Positions 1-6,846 of a DNA stretch of 9,407 bases are shown in pieces. The notes under the pieces are model-generated. The model saw only the letters and a program-made list of their open reading frames with translations, did no database searches and was not told the DNA's origin. This DNA is from Candidatus Aminicenantota bacterium (lineage in GTDB: Bacteria > Acidobacteriota > Aminicenantia > UBA2199): assembly GCA_020355945.1 (NCBI GenBank), contig CP070627.1, positions 4,932,383 through 4,941,789 of the forward strand. The letters run 5' to 3'. Positions within the stretch are counted from its first letter, which is position 1; each line of letters starts with the position of its first letter. Position numbers and translations under genes: made by a program.

Positions 1-2712
1 GGTATGGGCCAATGCAGATACCTGCCATTGACTGACAGACTCAATATCCGGTATCTTGACTTTGAAAGACGCTTTACCTTGTGCATCCGTAATTACCCTG
101 GGTTGTGAATAAAGAGTCCCGGGAGAAAATTGACGCGCCAATACCTGGTCATCGGTCCCGGGTTCTAACGGCTGGGATTTTTCCCGGCTGTCCTGTTCCT
201 CATGGGCAATTTTCGGCAGCAAAGATACCTGCAGCGACTCCCGCGCAGCCCCTTTAAACGGTTTGTAATAAACAATTCCCAGGAATAGGGGAAGAATACA
301 AACAGCGATCACCACAAGGGTTAAGAGCACGGTTCGTTTATTTCGGCTGCGCAAAAGATGGATACCATACACGCCAAATACCAATGGTATCAATATACTT
401 GAGATCAGCGGCAATAATGGGACAGTACCGGACTTTCCCGCACCAGGATAACCTGAAAAGAAATCCATCACTCCCTGGAAGGTTACCATGTAGAGAATAA
501 ATAGGAGAATTGCCCAAAACAAATATGTTTCCTTGTTCTTTATCGAATAGAAAAGAATGACTAACCCCAGGATTACAATGATGGTTAATAGGTAAGCCTG
601 GAAGACCTGGAATTGCTTTTTCTTTAATAAGGTGTTTTTCAAGTTTTGCTGCGTAGAGTTTATACCGGTGAATTCCCCGGTACGATAAAAAGCGGGTAAT
701 TGAGATGCCAGCATGACAGTACTGATTTGCTGTTTGTCCCGGGGCGTAAGTGATATGTTTTCATTCTCTTGCCAGAGTAAATGGGGAAACGTGAACCCGG
801 CCTGACGAACGTTAGGTGCCAATAGACGTCGATCAATGTTGTAATAAAAGTTTTCATATTCGAACCCGGTTGGATTCATGGCGGGATTGGATTCATCCAG
901 GATATTGATGCCCAGGGCAGTTGGACATCCCTTTCCTTTCTGCCTGGTGAAAACATTTATAGAAGCCTCCTGTCCCGGGTAATACTTTTTTTTATCCGGT
1001 TGGATGGCCAGTTCAATTTGATTGTCCTGGTCAGGCTGCACAATTACTTTTTTCATATCCCATAAAACAGGTGAACCTGGTTTTGTCTTTTTCATTGTGG
1101 TCCGGGCACAGCAGGTCAATGTACCTGCCATGTTGTCCTTGATTTGCAGTTTTAAATGACTTTTTCCATTGACCAATTCTGTGTCTTTGGTGAGTATGAC
1201 CTGGTTGTCCTTTAAAAGGTCCAGGTAAACATGCCCCGGGCTTCGGGTGGATAACATGGTGAGTTCGATGGTTTCCCCCACCTGGTATATGGATTTTCCC
1301 GTGCGCAGAAGAATGCTTTCCTGTTGATTCTCCTCCGGGGAATAATGCCATACTTTTTCCCCGATATTCCCATGGTTGTCCCGGGCTTGCAAATGTAATA
1401 AGTCGTCTTGCTGCCGGGGAGGAATATTGAGTTTTAATTCCCCGATTCCCCATTGGTTGGTTTGAAGGGTTTGATTATTTTTGGTATTTTTGGGGTTTCC
1501 GTCAATCCATGTTTCTATTTCCAGTTGACAGGCAGTGGGGGTTCCATCCGGGTAGGTGGTGGCAATGTAAATGGTATTTTCCAGGCCTGGTTTGGGTTTC
1601 CCACTTTCCGGGACCAGTTGAATGAGAAGGTTATCCCGGGCGATGGGAATGGAGTGAGTGATTTTTTCAAGTTGGAAAGAGGGGTCTTGAACGGTGATTT
1701 CCACATTCACCCGGTAGAGTAAGTCCGGTGATTTTTTATTGATGGGATTTTTTTTATTATTGGCAAGTTGATACTCAAAGTTAAACATTCCCCGGGAATT
1801 GGTGAGCCCGTTAAATTCTGCCAGTTTTTCAAATTTATCTTTTTGAGTTTTGTAGAGGGCAGCCCTCACGTTACCCTGTGCCACTGGTTTTCCCACAAAG
1901 TAGGCGGCTTTTACCTGGCCTTTTATATTTTGTCCGGGTACGTACCAGGCTTTGTCCGTGGTGCAGGCAACGTTGAATTGTGGGGGTGCGATGTCTGAGA
2001 CACGAACTTTTTTCTCTTGCCAATAATTCCCGACATTGACCTTGATGGTATATATCCCTGTATTGATCCGGTCACCCAATGTAAAGTCAGCGTCAGCAAT
2101 GCCATAATTGCACGTTTCCAGCTCCTTATTAAATACCCTGTTTCCACCCGGTTCATAAACCTGGATATTTACCTTCTGCTGATTAACGGCATTGGAATTC
2201 TCAAACACCAGTCCCCGGATATACATGGTGTCCCCGGGACGATAGAGTGCTTTATCGGAAGTCAAAAAGATTTTAACTCCTTTTCTTACGGTTATGGGTA
2301 TTAAAACCTTATCGTGACCGATAGGAGAACGAACGTTCACCCTTAATTCACAATCGCCTTCAAAGCCTTCGGGTACTTTGAACCGGATATCCGGCGAGCC
2401 ATTGACATTGGTCTTACCCTGGAAAAGTTGTTCTTTACGGTTTGTTTTCCTATTTTTTAGTGCGATTGATACACTTGCGTCTTCCACGGGGTCCAGGGTT
2501 TTACGTTCCAGGCTGATTATCCTTAATGAAGAATCACTGCCGGCGATAAGCTGTCCGGGGTGATAAACCATGGTTTGCAGGGGACTGATGAATTTTTCAC
2601 GGTTATAGTTATAGATAGAATAGACACAGGCAATGCCAATCAACAGGATAACCAGGACCAGGAAAACTTTCCGGTGTTTTTTTAGTTTTTCATAAAGTTC
2701 CTTTAGGTTCAT
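1..2712 (-). CDS. alpha-2-macroglobulin family protein, membrane anchored, C-terminus cut by window edge
   Basis: I translated this frame by hand; it is open for all 904 codons to the window edge, so the C-terminal part is missing. A membrane anchor at residues about 15-32 follows a basic N-terminus. A series of macroglobulin (MG) beta domains follows, each opening with the typical x-K-x-x-Y-x-P-G-x pattern: SDKALYRPGD (152-161, MG2-like), TDKAWYVPGQ (252-261), TGKSIYQVGE (471-480) and PDKKKYYPGQ (572-581). Residues 598-640 resemble the domain before the bait region (LDESNPAMNPTGF). Four hydrophobic helices then occur at about 706-722, 729-747, 766-784 and 793-814. The frame ends in the opening of the A2M domain (KIPDIESVSQWQVSALAH, 886-903). 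The thioester domain, if present, lies outside the window. Family members trap or inhibit proteases in the periplasm. The start is set by AGGAGG 8 nt upstream. It is probably cotranscribed with the gene 39 bp upstream. The family call is firm; the function here is inferred. Confidence 0.9.
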   Translation of the reverse strand, partial: MNLKELYEKLKKHRKVFLVLVILLIGIACVYSIYNYNREKFISPLQTMVYHPGQLIAGSDSSLRIISLERKTLDPVEDASVSIALKNRKTNRKEQLFQGKTNVNGSPDIRFKVPEGFEGDCELRVNVRSPIGHDKVLIPITVRKGVKIFLTSDKALYRPGDTMYIRGLVFENSNAVNQQKVNIQVYEPGGNRVFNKELETCNYGIADADFTLGDRINTGIYTIKVNVGNYWQEKKVRVSDIAPPQFNVACTTDKAWYVPGQNIKGQVKAAYFVGKPVAQGNVRAALYKTQKDKFEKLAEFNGLTNSRGMFNFEYQLANNKKNPINKKSPDLLYRVNVEITVQDPSFQLEKITHSIPIARDNLLIQLVPESGKPKPGLENTIYIATTYPDGTPTACQLEIETWIDGNPKNTKNNQTLQTNQWGIGELKLNIPPRQQDDLLHLQARDNHGNIGEKVWHYSPEENQQESILLRTGKSIYQVGETIELTMLSTRSPGHVYLDLLKDNQVILTKDTELVNGKSHLKLQIKDNMAGTLTCCARTTMKKTKPGSPVLWDMKKVIVQPDQDNQIELAIQPDKKKYYPGQEASINVFTRQKGKGCPTALGINILDESNPAMNPTGFEYENFYYNIDRRLLAPNVRQAGFTFPHLLWQENENISLTPRDKQQISTVMLASQLPAFYRTGEFTGINSTQQNLKNTLLKKKQFQVFQAYLLTIIVILGLVILFYSIKNKETYLFWAILLFILYMVTFQGVMDFFSGYPGAGKSGTVPLLPLISSILIPLVFGVYGIHLLRSRNKRTVLLTLVVIAVCILPLFLGIVYYKPFKGAARESLQVSLLPKIAHEEQDSREKSQPLEPGTDDQVLARQFSPGTLYSQPRVITDAQGKASFKVKIPDIESVSQWQVSALAHT

Positions 2713-2720
2713 TTTTCTTC

Positions 2721-2726
2721 CCTCCT
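2721..2726 (-). promoter_or_regulatory. ribosome binding site of the A2M-like gene
   Basis: A perfect AGGAGG on the minus strand lies 8 nt upstream of the ATG at 2712, inside a very A/T-rich 39-bp spacer. It fixes the start of a frame that runs off the window. Confidence 0.85.
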
Positions 2727-2751
2727 TTTATTTTTTTAGTTTTATTTTTTT

Positions 2752-3207
2752 TTATTCGATTCGAAAAATGCGTACTTTGCCCCACACGTTGGGGCATGGC
2801 ATTCCACCGACACTGGCGGAGTACCAGGTTCTTATTTGCTGTCCCTTTGTGGCTTTAAAGGAAACAAATGCATTTCCGATGCCATGTTTCCACGGTCCTT
2901 TGGTATATCGTTTCGATCCCCTGCGGAGCTTCCCATTAGGGTTCTCGAACAAGATACCCACTGCCACATCGATAACAATTGGAATCCCTTGAATTGCTAT
3001 AGACACCCGGTCCGGGATGATTTCTACCTGGAAGGTTCCTTTGGCTGGCATTGTGTAGTCGAATCCATTGGCCTGGGCTGGGTTTGAACCTGGGGCTGCA
3101 TATTTGATCACCACTCGCCGTTCATAAGTCATCTGGTCAAATTGTGCATGGTTAACGAAGGTCAAAAATAAGATCAATATGATTATCAAACCTTTTTTTC
3201 TTTCCAT
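2752..3207 (-). CDS. secreted beta-rich protein of unknown family
   Basis: A 151-residue protein. Residues 1-21 form a clear Sec signal peptide: basic MERKK, a hydrophobic core, and a likely cut after NHA. The mature part of about 130 residues has alternating hydrophobic patches, many Gly and Pro, three Trp (106, 128, 142) and a single Cys (138), with no helix-forming stretch, so a beta sandwich or barrel is likely. I do not recognise the family. The central segment IPDRVSIAIQGIPIVIDVAV (64-83) and the C-terminal KVRIFRIE (144-151) look like core strands. The lone Cys argues against an internal disulfide. The ribosome site is weak (AGAGAAG at 3212-3218). The A2M-like gene starts 39 bp downstream, which suggests a shared transcript and a shared periplasmic role. 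A palindromic repeat element sits about 20 bp upstream of the start. Confidence 0.75.
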   Translation of the reverse strand: MERKKGLIIILILFLTFVNHAQFDQMTYERRVVIKYAAPGSNPAQANGFDYTMPAKGTFQVEIIPDRVSIAIQGIPIVIDVAVGILFENPNGKLRRGSKRYTKGPWKHGIGNAFVSFKATKGQQIRTWYSASVGGMPCPNVWGKVRIFRIE

Positions 3208-3226
3208 GATTCTTCTCTTTTATATT

Positions 3227-3309
3227 TTAGCCGCGAAGTTCCACGAAGAGGCACGAAGGAAGAGTTTAACAATGCGGCCTCTGGCCGTCTTCGTGTTCTT
3301 AGCGGCTAA
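3227..3309. repeat. palindromic intergenic repeat element, copy 1
   Basis: An imperfect nested palindrome of about 83 bp fills most of the gap between two genes. The outer arms are TTAGCCGC (3227-3234) and GCGGCTAA (3302-3309). Inner arms are CACGAAG (3252-3258) and CTTCGTG (3289-3295). At the centre is a 5-bp hairpin, CGGCC-TCT-GGCCG (3275-3287). The left part also has a short tandem ACGAAG theme (GCGAAG, CACGAAG, CACGAAG). There is no T-tract, so it does not look like a standard terminator. REP-like intergenic palindromes with ACGAAG-rich arms occur in many environmental bacterial genomes. It could be a non-autonomous mobile palindrome or an RNA-level structure between genes. Confidence 0.7.
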
Positions 3310-3326
3310 TTCTTTCATTTTTTCCA

Positions 3327-3686
3327 TCATAAGTACTCCATTTCCTGGAGTTCAATATAATACTTTGCTTCAATATTTAAGACAGGGATTTGCAAAAGCC
3401 CTCTGAGTATGCCTTTTACTTTGACTTTAACTCTTTTCGGTGGGACTCCTCTTTCGGTATATATCCAGATTTCTCCGCTGCCGTCACTTATCTTGAATAA
3501 GTCATGCTGCAGCATAGGGACATCAACGACTTTTGATACATACCCTTGCAGGACACACTCCTGGTCAAAATATTTTCCCGGGTCTTTATCGATTTCTTCG
3601 ATTTTAATAGTATTATCAGTTGCACTGCCGCACCCGGTTATTGATATAAAACATAAAATGATAACCCAAACGATCAACTTTCTCAT
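3327..3686 (-). CDS. OB-fold-like lipoprotein
   Basis: A 119-residue protein. The start at 3686 is preferred over an in-frame ATG at 3740 because AAGGAG lies 5 nt upstream and a lipoprotein signal follows at once: MRKLIVWVIIL, then lipobox I-T-G-C with Cys19 as the lipidated residue. The 18 extra codons of the longer version fall inside a repeat element. The mature part reads like a small OB-fold: I-x-E-I-D-K-D-P-G-K-Y (29-39), then LQGYVSKV (46-53), then the diagnostic FKISDGSGEIWIYT (64-77), and KVKVKGILRG (87-96). This resembles periplasmic OB-fold families of the CcmE/tRNA_anti-like kind, without the CcmE haem-binding His. It ends close to the membrane anchor and probably binds a small ligand, glycan or protein in the envelope. 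The fold call is moderately sure; the ligand is unknown. Confidence 0.7.
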   Translation of the reverse strand: MRKLIVWVIILCFISITGCGSATDNTIKIEEIDKDPGKYFDQECVLQGYVSKVVDVPMLQHDLFKISDGSGEIWIYTERGVPPKRVKVKVKGILRGLLQIPVLNIEAKYYIELQEMEYL

Positions 3687-3691
3687 TTTCT

Positions 3692-3697
3692 CTCCTT
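3692..3697 (-). promoter_or_regulatory. ribosome binding site deciding the lipoprotein start
   Basis: AAGGAG on the minus strand, 5 nt before the ATG at 3686. It supports the short lipoprotein form over the upstream in-frame ATG at 3740. It directly abuts the end of the neighbouring repeat element. Confidence 0.8.
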
Positions 3698-3765
3698 TTA
3701 GCCACGAAGTTACCCAAAGCGGGCAGCGCCCGCCGCCCAAGAAGGCCCTAACGGACCATCTTTCG
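3696..3765. repeat. palindromic intergenic repeat element, copy 2 (partial or diverged)
   Basis: It begins with TTTTAGCCACGAAGTT (3696-3711), matching 15 of 16 bases at the left end of the element at 3225-3240 in the same orientation. At its centre is a perfect 6-bp hairpin with a 3-nt loop, GCGGGC-AGC-GCCCGC (3719-3733), comparable in position to the hairpin in the other copy. The right outer arm is not recognisable, so the copy is truncated or diverged; the right boundary given is approximate. The whole gap (3687-3860) holds only this element, the ribosome site and an A/T-rich stretch with no supported gene. Confidence 0.6.
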
Positions 3766-3860
3766 GCGCACTGATTTGTACGCCGGGAATTACCGTTTTG
3801 TCTACCTATAGTTTATTAAATTTACGTTTCCTGCACACCTCCACACTTTATCACTCCTTA

Positions 3861-4424
3861 TCATGGGAAAAAGATTTCGCAGCGTGCTAAAACTCTCAAA
3901 TTATTATTTATTTTTTCAAAGTTCATTCCTGGCCAACCTTTTTCAGGGCCTTCATCAAACCATTGATTAATATCATTATCCAATTTGCTGTCTACTTTCA
4001 AAATTAAAAGAATCATTGGTTGAGGGTCTCTCCTGGGATTATTTCCACCATCATAAACCTGGCCTGCAAATACTTTTTTCTTAATGAAGTATTTGGGCCA
4101 GACAAGATCAATCTCCCATTTACTGATCAATTTCAACATTTGAGATTTCTTTGCCTCATTATTCAGCTCTCTACGTAATTCGAGGACACCTTGCCATGAA
4201 CTACTATGACCTTTAACGGTTGCAATTGCCACCCAATAATTGGCGTTAGCATCATAGTCGAAAATCTGTGTGTTAACAAGGAAATCTTTTCGATTCTCAA
4301 TGGTCTTTCCTTTCTCAGGTTTTAGAAATATCGCCTTACTTTCCCCAGCGATACAAATGTTCAAGAAAATAAAAGCAATCAGAACGGTTATCAAAAGGCT
4401 GATAAAAGATTTATTTCTTTTCAT
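3861..4424 (-). CDS. secreted protein related to the TIR protein's outer domain
   Basis: A 187-residue protein. The start at 4424 is chosen over an ATG at 4436 because GGAGGT lies 4 nt upstream; the coding region overlaps the end of the TIR gene by 14 bp, so translation is probably coupled. A signal peptide covers residues 1-26 (MKRNK, hydrophobic core, cut after CIA). The mature part contains DYDANANYWVAIATVKG (56-72), IDLVWPK (105-111), AGQVYDGG (120-127), ILLILKVDS (138-146) and a C-terminal RVLARCEIFF (177-186). These elements occur in the same order in the extracytoplasmic tail of the TIR protein encoded just upstream (YWIYFIDYD, IWPQAEVSSGQV, KLVLAMVS), so the two appear to share one beta-domain module. 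No catalytic motif is visible. Location is periplasmic or extracellular; a role as ligand, decoy or co-sensor for the TIR protein is inference. Confidence 0.8.
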   Translation of the reverse strand: MKRNKSFISLLITVLIAFIFLNICIAGESKAIFLKPEKGKTIENRKDFLVNTQIFDYDANANYWVAIATVKGHSSSWQGVLELRRELNNEAKKSQMLKLISKWEIDLVWPKYFIKKKVFAGQVYDGGNNPRRDPQPMILLILKVDSKLDNDINQWFDEGPEKGWPGMNFEKINNNLRVLARCEIFFP

Positions 4425-5454
4425 ATTTACCTCCATTTTTTATTTTTATTTTAGTTTCAAATATTATTTCTCTGATTTTGAATTCCGGTGTTTTTTTTAC
4501 CTTTCCGCCAGTGAAATAATCCTTAATCGTATCTTCGGAAACCATTGCCAGTACAAGTTTACCTCCCTTGAAACCCCCAGGTATAGAATAAACTCCTTTG
4601 ACCTGACCACTGGAGACTTCTGCCTGAGGCCAAATATAATCATCATAATCAATAAAATAAATCCAATACATTGCTGAATCTTCAGGGGAATATGCGAACG
4701 TTTCATTGATCTCAATTTCCCCCGATGTTCCGACTTCTTTTTCTGTTCCCAGTGAAATGAATGACTGTGGTTTTCCTTCCGGCTTATCATTATAACGATT
4801 ATTCAAAATTGGCCTCACCAAAAAAAGAATCAGCAGAAGCAATAAAACGATTATATATCCTGCCAATAACAGTCGGCATCTTTTCTTTAGACTCCTATTC
4901 TGGCTTTCTATATTCTTTATAGATGTGAATGGATTTTTTTCAAGGTACTTTAAAAGGTAATCAAGAAAGTCTTCTTTTAATCGATTCCATTTATCCAGCG
5001 GTATCTTTGACGGTATTTTCAAAGTTTTCTCTAATTCATCTTTTAAACGATCGAGGCCTTCTCTATCAGTTAATTTTTCTATTTGATTTTTTTCATGAAT
5101 AACTCCAACGCTGCTGTAATCAATGGGTTCAACTATTAAAGGTATGACCTTTTTTGATAAAATCCAGGCTGCACCGGCTTCATTTTGACACATTTCGCTG
5201 TTTTTAAAATTTGGAGTGATAACCAAAATCACAACTTCAGCGTTTTTCAAATTGCTTTTAATGATGTCTTTGAAATTCACACCAATGGGCGGTTTGGTGC
5301 CGGCTGTTGAACTGCAAAAGATTTCTTCCATTTGTATATTTAAGCCTAGATAAAGAATAGTGTCTTCAAATTTCTCAATAATTGGTTTGTCTTCAGAAGC
5401 GTGGCTTATAAATATTTTGGGCACCGAACCATTCTTATTTCTATTTTCAATCAT
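4411..5454 (-). CDS. TIR-domain transmembrane receptor-like protein
   Basis: A 347-residue protein. Residues 12-110 are a TIR domain: box 1 PKIFISHASEDK (12-23), the loop IFCSSTAGTKPPIGVNF (45-61), the core strand VVILVITPNF (74-83) and S-E-M-C-Q-N-E-A (86-93). Glu92 is at the position of the catalytic glutamate of NAD-cleaving TIR domains, and the C-x-x-E motif is intact. A helical region (125-190) leads to one membrane helix (about 195-213) preceded by KKRCR, so by the positive-inside rule the TIR domain is cytoplasmic. Residues 214-347 lie outside and form a beta-type domain containing YWIYFIDYD, IWPQ (274-277), SGQV and KLVLAMVS. That outer domain resembles the next gene's product. The gene starts 17 bp after the GATase-like gene; the ribosome site is weak (AGGA overlapping the upstream stop, 15 nt from ATG), suggesting coupled translation. 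NADase activity on sensing an envelope signal is inferred. Confidence 0.88.
   Translation of the reverse strand: MIENRNKNGSVPKIFISHASEDKPIIEKFEDTILYLGLNIQMEEIFCSSTAGTKPPIGVNFKDIIKSNLKNAEVVILVITPNFKNSEMCQNEAGAAWILSKKVIPLIVEPIDYSSVGVIHEKNQIEKLTDREGLDRLKDELEKTLKIPSKIPLDKWNRLKEDFLDYLLKYLEKNPFTSIKNIESQNRSLKKRCRLLLAGYIIVLLLLLILFLVRPILNNRYNDKPEGKPQSFISLGTEKEVGTSGEIEINETFAYSPEDSAMYWIYFIDYDDYIWPQAEVSSGQVKGVYSIPGGFKGGKLVLAMVSEDTIKDYFTGGKVKKTPEFKIREIIFETKIKIKNGGKYEKK
4429..4434 (-). promoter_or_regulatory. ribosome binding site inside the end of the TIR gene
   Basis: GGAGGT on the minus strand, formed by the Gly-Gly codons near the end of the TIR reading frame, 4 nt before the ATG at 4424. It decides between two nearby start codons and indicates translational coupling across the 14-bp gene overlap. 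Confidence 0.75.
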
Positions 5455-5471
5455 ATTTAAAAACCGGTTTC

Positions 5472-6812
5472 CTATTTTTTCTTGGCAGCGCTTTGTTTCT
5501 TTTTTATAACCGGCGCCATTCTTTTAACGGGAACCCCTGATACCGCACTTATTTGCTTCAAAACCAGGGTTTGTAAAAGCTGCTGCTCCATCTGAGTGGT
5601 CTGGGCATGGTTATGAAAACATGTGTAAAATACTGTCCCATCATCGTATTTAAAAGTCACCATTATTGGTTTACCGGTTTCACGGGAGCGAAGAATGACT
5701 TTGACATCTTTCGAAACAGAATCAATCACAGCCCATATTGGTAAATCAAATATGATCCGGACTGTTTTCCCGATGGAATCCTGTAATTCCCGATCGAGAA
5801 CTTCCGCTGCCATCTGGCAGGGGACGCCAATTCTCCCTTTGAAATGAATAAACCCGGGAAATGCTAAATTCACGATACCATCGGTTAGATCAGATGTATA
5901 GACACAGCCTCCTCCTTTTACAAATGTTCTCAAGGTTCCAGGGTCCGGGAAGAGAGAGGCTCCGCAATTGAAAAAAAATATATCACAGGATATAAGACTA
6001 TCGGGGCCCTTATAATCTCGATACATAAGTCCCATTGCACGCAGCACCTTTCCAATGTTGTCGGAGCCGGGAGGGGAAACCACCAGCTTAATAGTGGATA
6101 AAGTAAGAGCCACATCCCGTTCCTCTTCGGTTAGATCCAGTTCCAGCCATGATGTATCAACTTCAAAATCATCGCCGGCGCCAGGTTCCATTTCCATACG
6201 GACAGTGAAATCCGTGGTCTTACCGGCTGTGACTGCTGCGTATTCTTCTTTGGGTAAAAGCTGGATACCAAATGTTTCTACCAGGTGTTTTCCAGGTGGT
6301 AGACCGGATATGATAATCCCGTCTTTGGCGTTCCCGGTTTTTTCCTTATCCCCGACAATGACCTTGAACATACCTTTGATGGGTTCAGCCGGTTTGTGGG
6401 CTTTTACGGCACGCACCTTCAGCCTGCCAAAGGTTGGTTTAAATTGAGCTTGTAAGGTTTTCTTTCTGGGAGTATCTTCATCTATGGAAAAAATAATCGG
6501 TTGATAACCTTCCATTTCCAGTTGCCATGTTCCTTTATCAATAAAATCTTTTTCAATAAGGGCAATATAGCGGCTGTTGACTTTACGAATTTTGACTGAT
6601 TTTTGTTTTCCTCCTGCCGGGGTGCTGAGCGTCAGTGTTTTCCCTTTGAGGTCGGTATTAAATACCTCATCCATCACTGGAATTTCAATGAATCCAGGAT
6701 CAGAGGGCCTTTGAAAAAAATAGATAATGATAATGAGCCCAGCTATGACAACCAATAAAGGCAGCAGCCATTTGAGGAAGCCGGCATTTTTGAATCCTTT
6801 AAAAAACCTCAT
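5472..6812 (-). CDS. membrane-anchored PEGA-like/GATase1-like domain protein
   Basis: A 446-residue protein. The start at 6812 has AAGGAGAGG just upstream and leads directly into a basic N-terminus and membrane helix (about 15-33); an ATG at 6839 lacks a ribosome site. Two beta modules follow: 41-125, and a PEGA/carboxypeptidase-regulatory-like module at 128-207 (FGRLKVRAV, then ISGLPPGKHLVETF, then VTAGKTTDFTV). After a linker, residues about 240-422 look like a class I glutamine-amidotransferase-like fold: IGKVLRAMG, CDIFFFNCGASL (276-287), LRTFVKGGGCVYTSD (294-308), FPGFIHF, and the terminal GTVFYTCFHNHAQTTQM (392-408). Planctomycete and myxobacterial proteins with a similar NCG, GGxxYxSD and SFHN pattern are familiar to me. 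The canonical GxCxG nucleophile elbow is absent, so it may bind rather than hydrolyse. The C-terminus is Lys-rich. The positive-inside rule puts the large part in the periplasm. Confidence 0.7.
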   Translation of the reverse strand: MRFFKGFKNAGFLKWLLPLLVVIAGLIIIIYFFQRPSDPGFIEIPVMDEVFNTDLKGKTLTLSTPAGGKQKSVKIRKVNSRYIALIEKDFIDKGTWQLEMEGYQPIIFSIDEDTPRKKTLQAQFKPTFGRLKVRAVKAHKPAEPIKGMFKVIVGDKEKTGNAKDGIIISGLPPGKHLVETFGIQLLPKEEYAAVTAGKTTDFTVRMEMEPGAGDDFEVDTSWLELDLTEEERDVALTLSTIKLVVSPPGSDNIGKVLRAMGLMYRDYKGPDSLISCDIFFFNCGASLFPDPGTLRTFVKGGGCVYTSDLTDGIVNLAFPGFIHFKGRIGVPCQMAAEVLDRELQDSIGKTVRIIFDLPIWAVIDSVSKDVKVILRSRETGKPIMVTFKYDDGTVFYTCFHNHAQTTQMEQQLLQTLVLKQISAVSGVPVKRMAPVIKKKQSAAKKK

Positions 6813-6816
6813 AATT

Positions 6817-6825
6817 CCTCTCCTT
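6817..6825 (-). promoter_or_regulatory. ribosome binding site deciding the GATase-like start
   Basis: AAGGAGAGG on the minus strand, with its AAGGAG core 7 nt before the ATG at 6812. It supports this start over the ATG 27 nt further upstream. A 6-bp stem-loop ends at the base next to it. Confidence 0.8.
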
Positions 6826-6846
6826 ATGCCGGATATCATGCGGCAT
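6826..6846 (-). promoter_or_regulatory. stem-loop abutting a ribosome binding site
   Basis: On the minus-strand transcript ATGCCG (6846-6841) can pair with CGGCAT (6831-6826) around a 9-nt loop. The stem ends at the base directly before the AAGGAGAGG ribosome site of the GATase-like gene. It could tune translation or protect a processed 5' end; no T-tract follows, so it is not a typical terminator. Short stems arise by chance, so this is tentative. Confidence 0.35.

Noticed and set aside
427..454. Walker A-like GYPGAGKS in the A2M-like protein
   Set aside because: It sits in a short loop between two membrane helices of an A2M-family protein, with no Walker B or NTPase fold around it.
1031..1453. 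Minus-strand 140-codon frame inside the A2M-like gene
   Set aside because: Out-of-frame shadow of the A2M-like coding sequence, with low-complexity composition and no motif.
1453..2563. Plus-strand open frames opposite the A2M-like gene
   Set aside because: They lie antisense to a 904-codon frame with clear family motifs and show no recognisable domains or ribosome sites.
3227..3309. Bidirectional transcription terminator
   Set aside because: The hairpin is GC-rich, but neither side is followed by a T-tract and both flanking genes run the same way.
3687..3740. N-terminal extension of the OB-fold lipoprotein to an ATG at 3740
   Set aside because: The extra 18 codons come from the repeat element and would bury the signal peptide; the start at 3686 has an AAGGAG site.
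3800..3830. Possible promoter with a -10-like sequence before the lipoprotein gene
   Set aside because: The A/T-rich stretch offers TATAGG-like sequence on the minus strand but no convincing -35 at the right distance.
3802..3846. 14-residue GTG-initiated ORF after AAGGAG in the 174-bp gap
   Set aside because: Too short, with a rare start codon and no support beyond the chance ribosome-like site.
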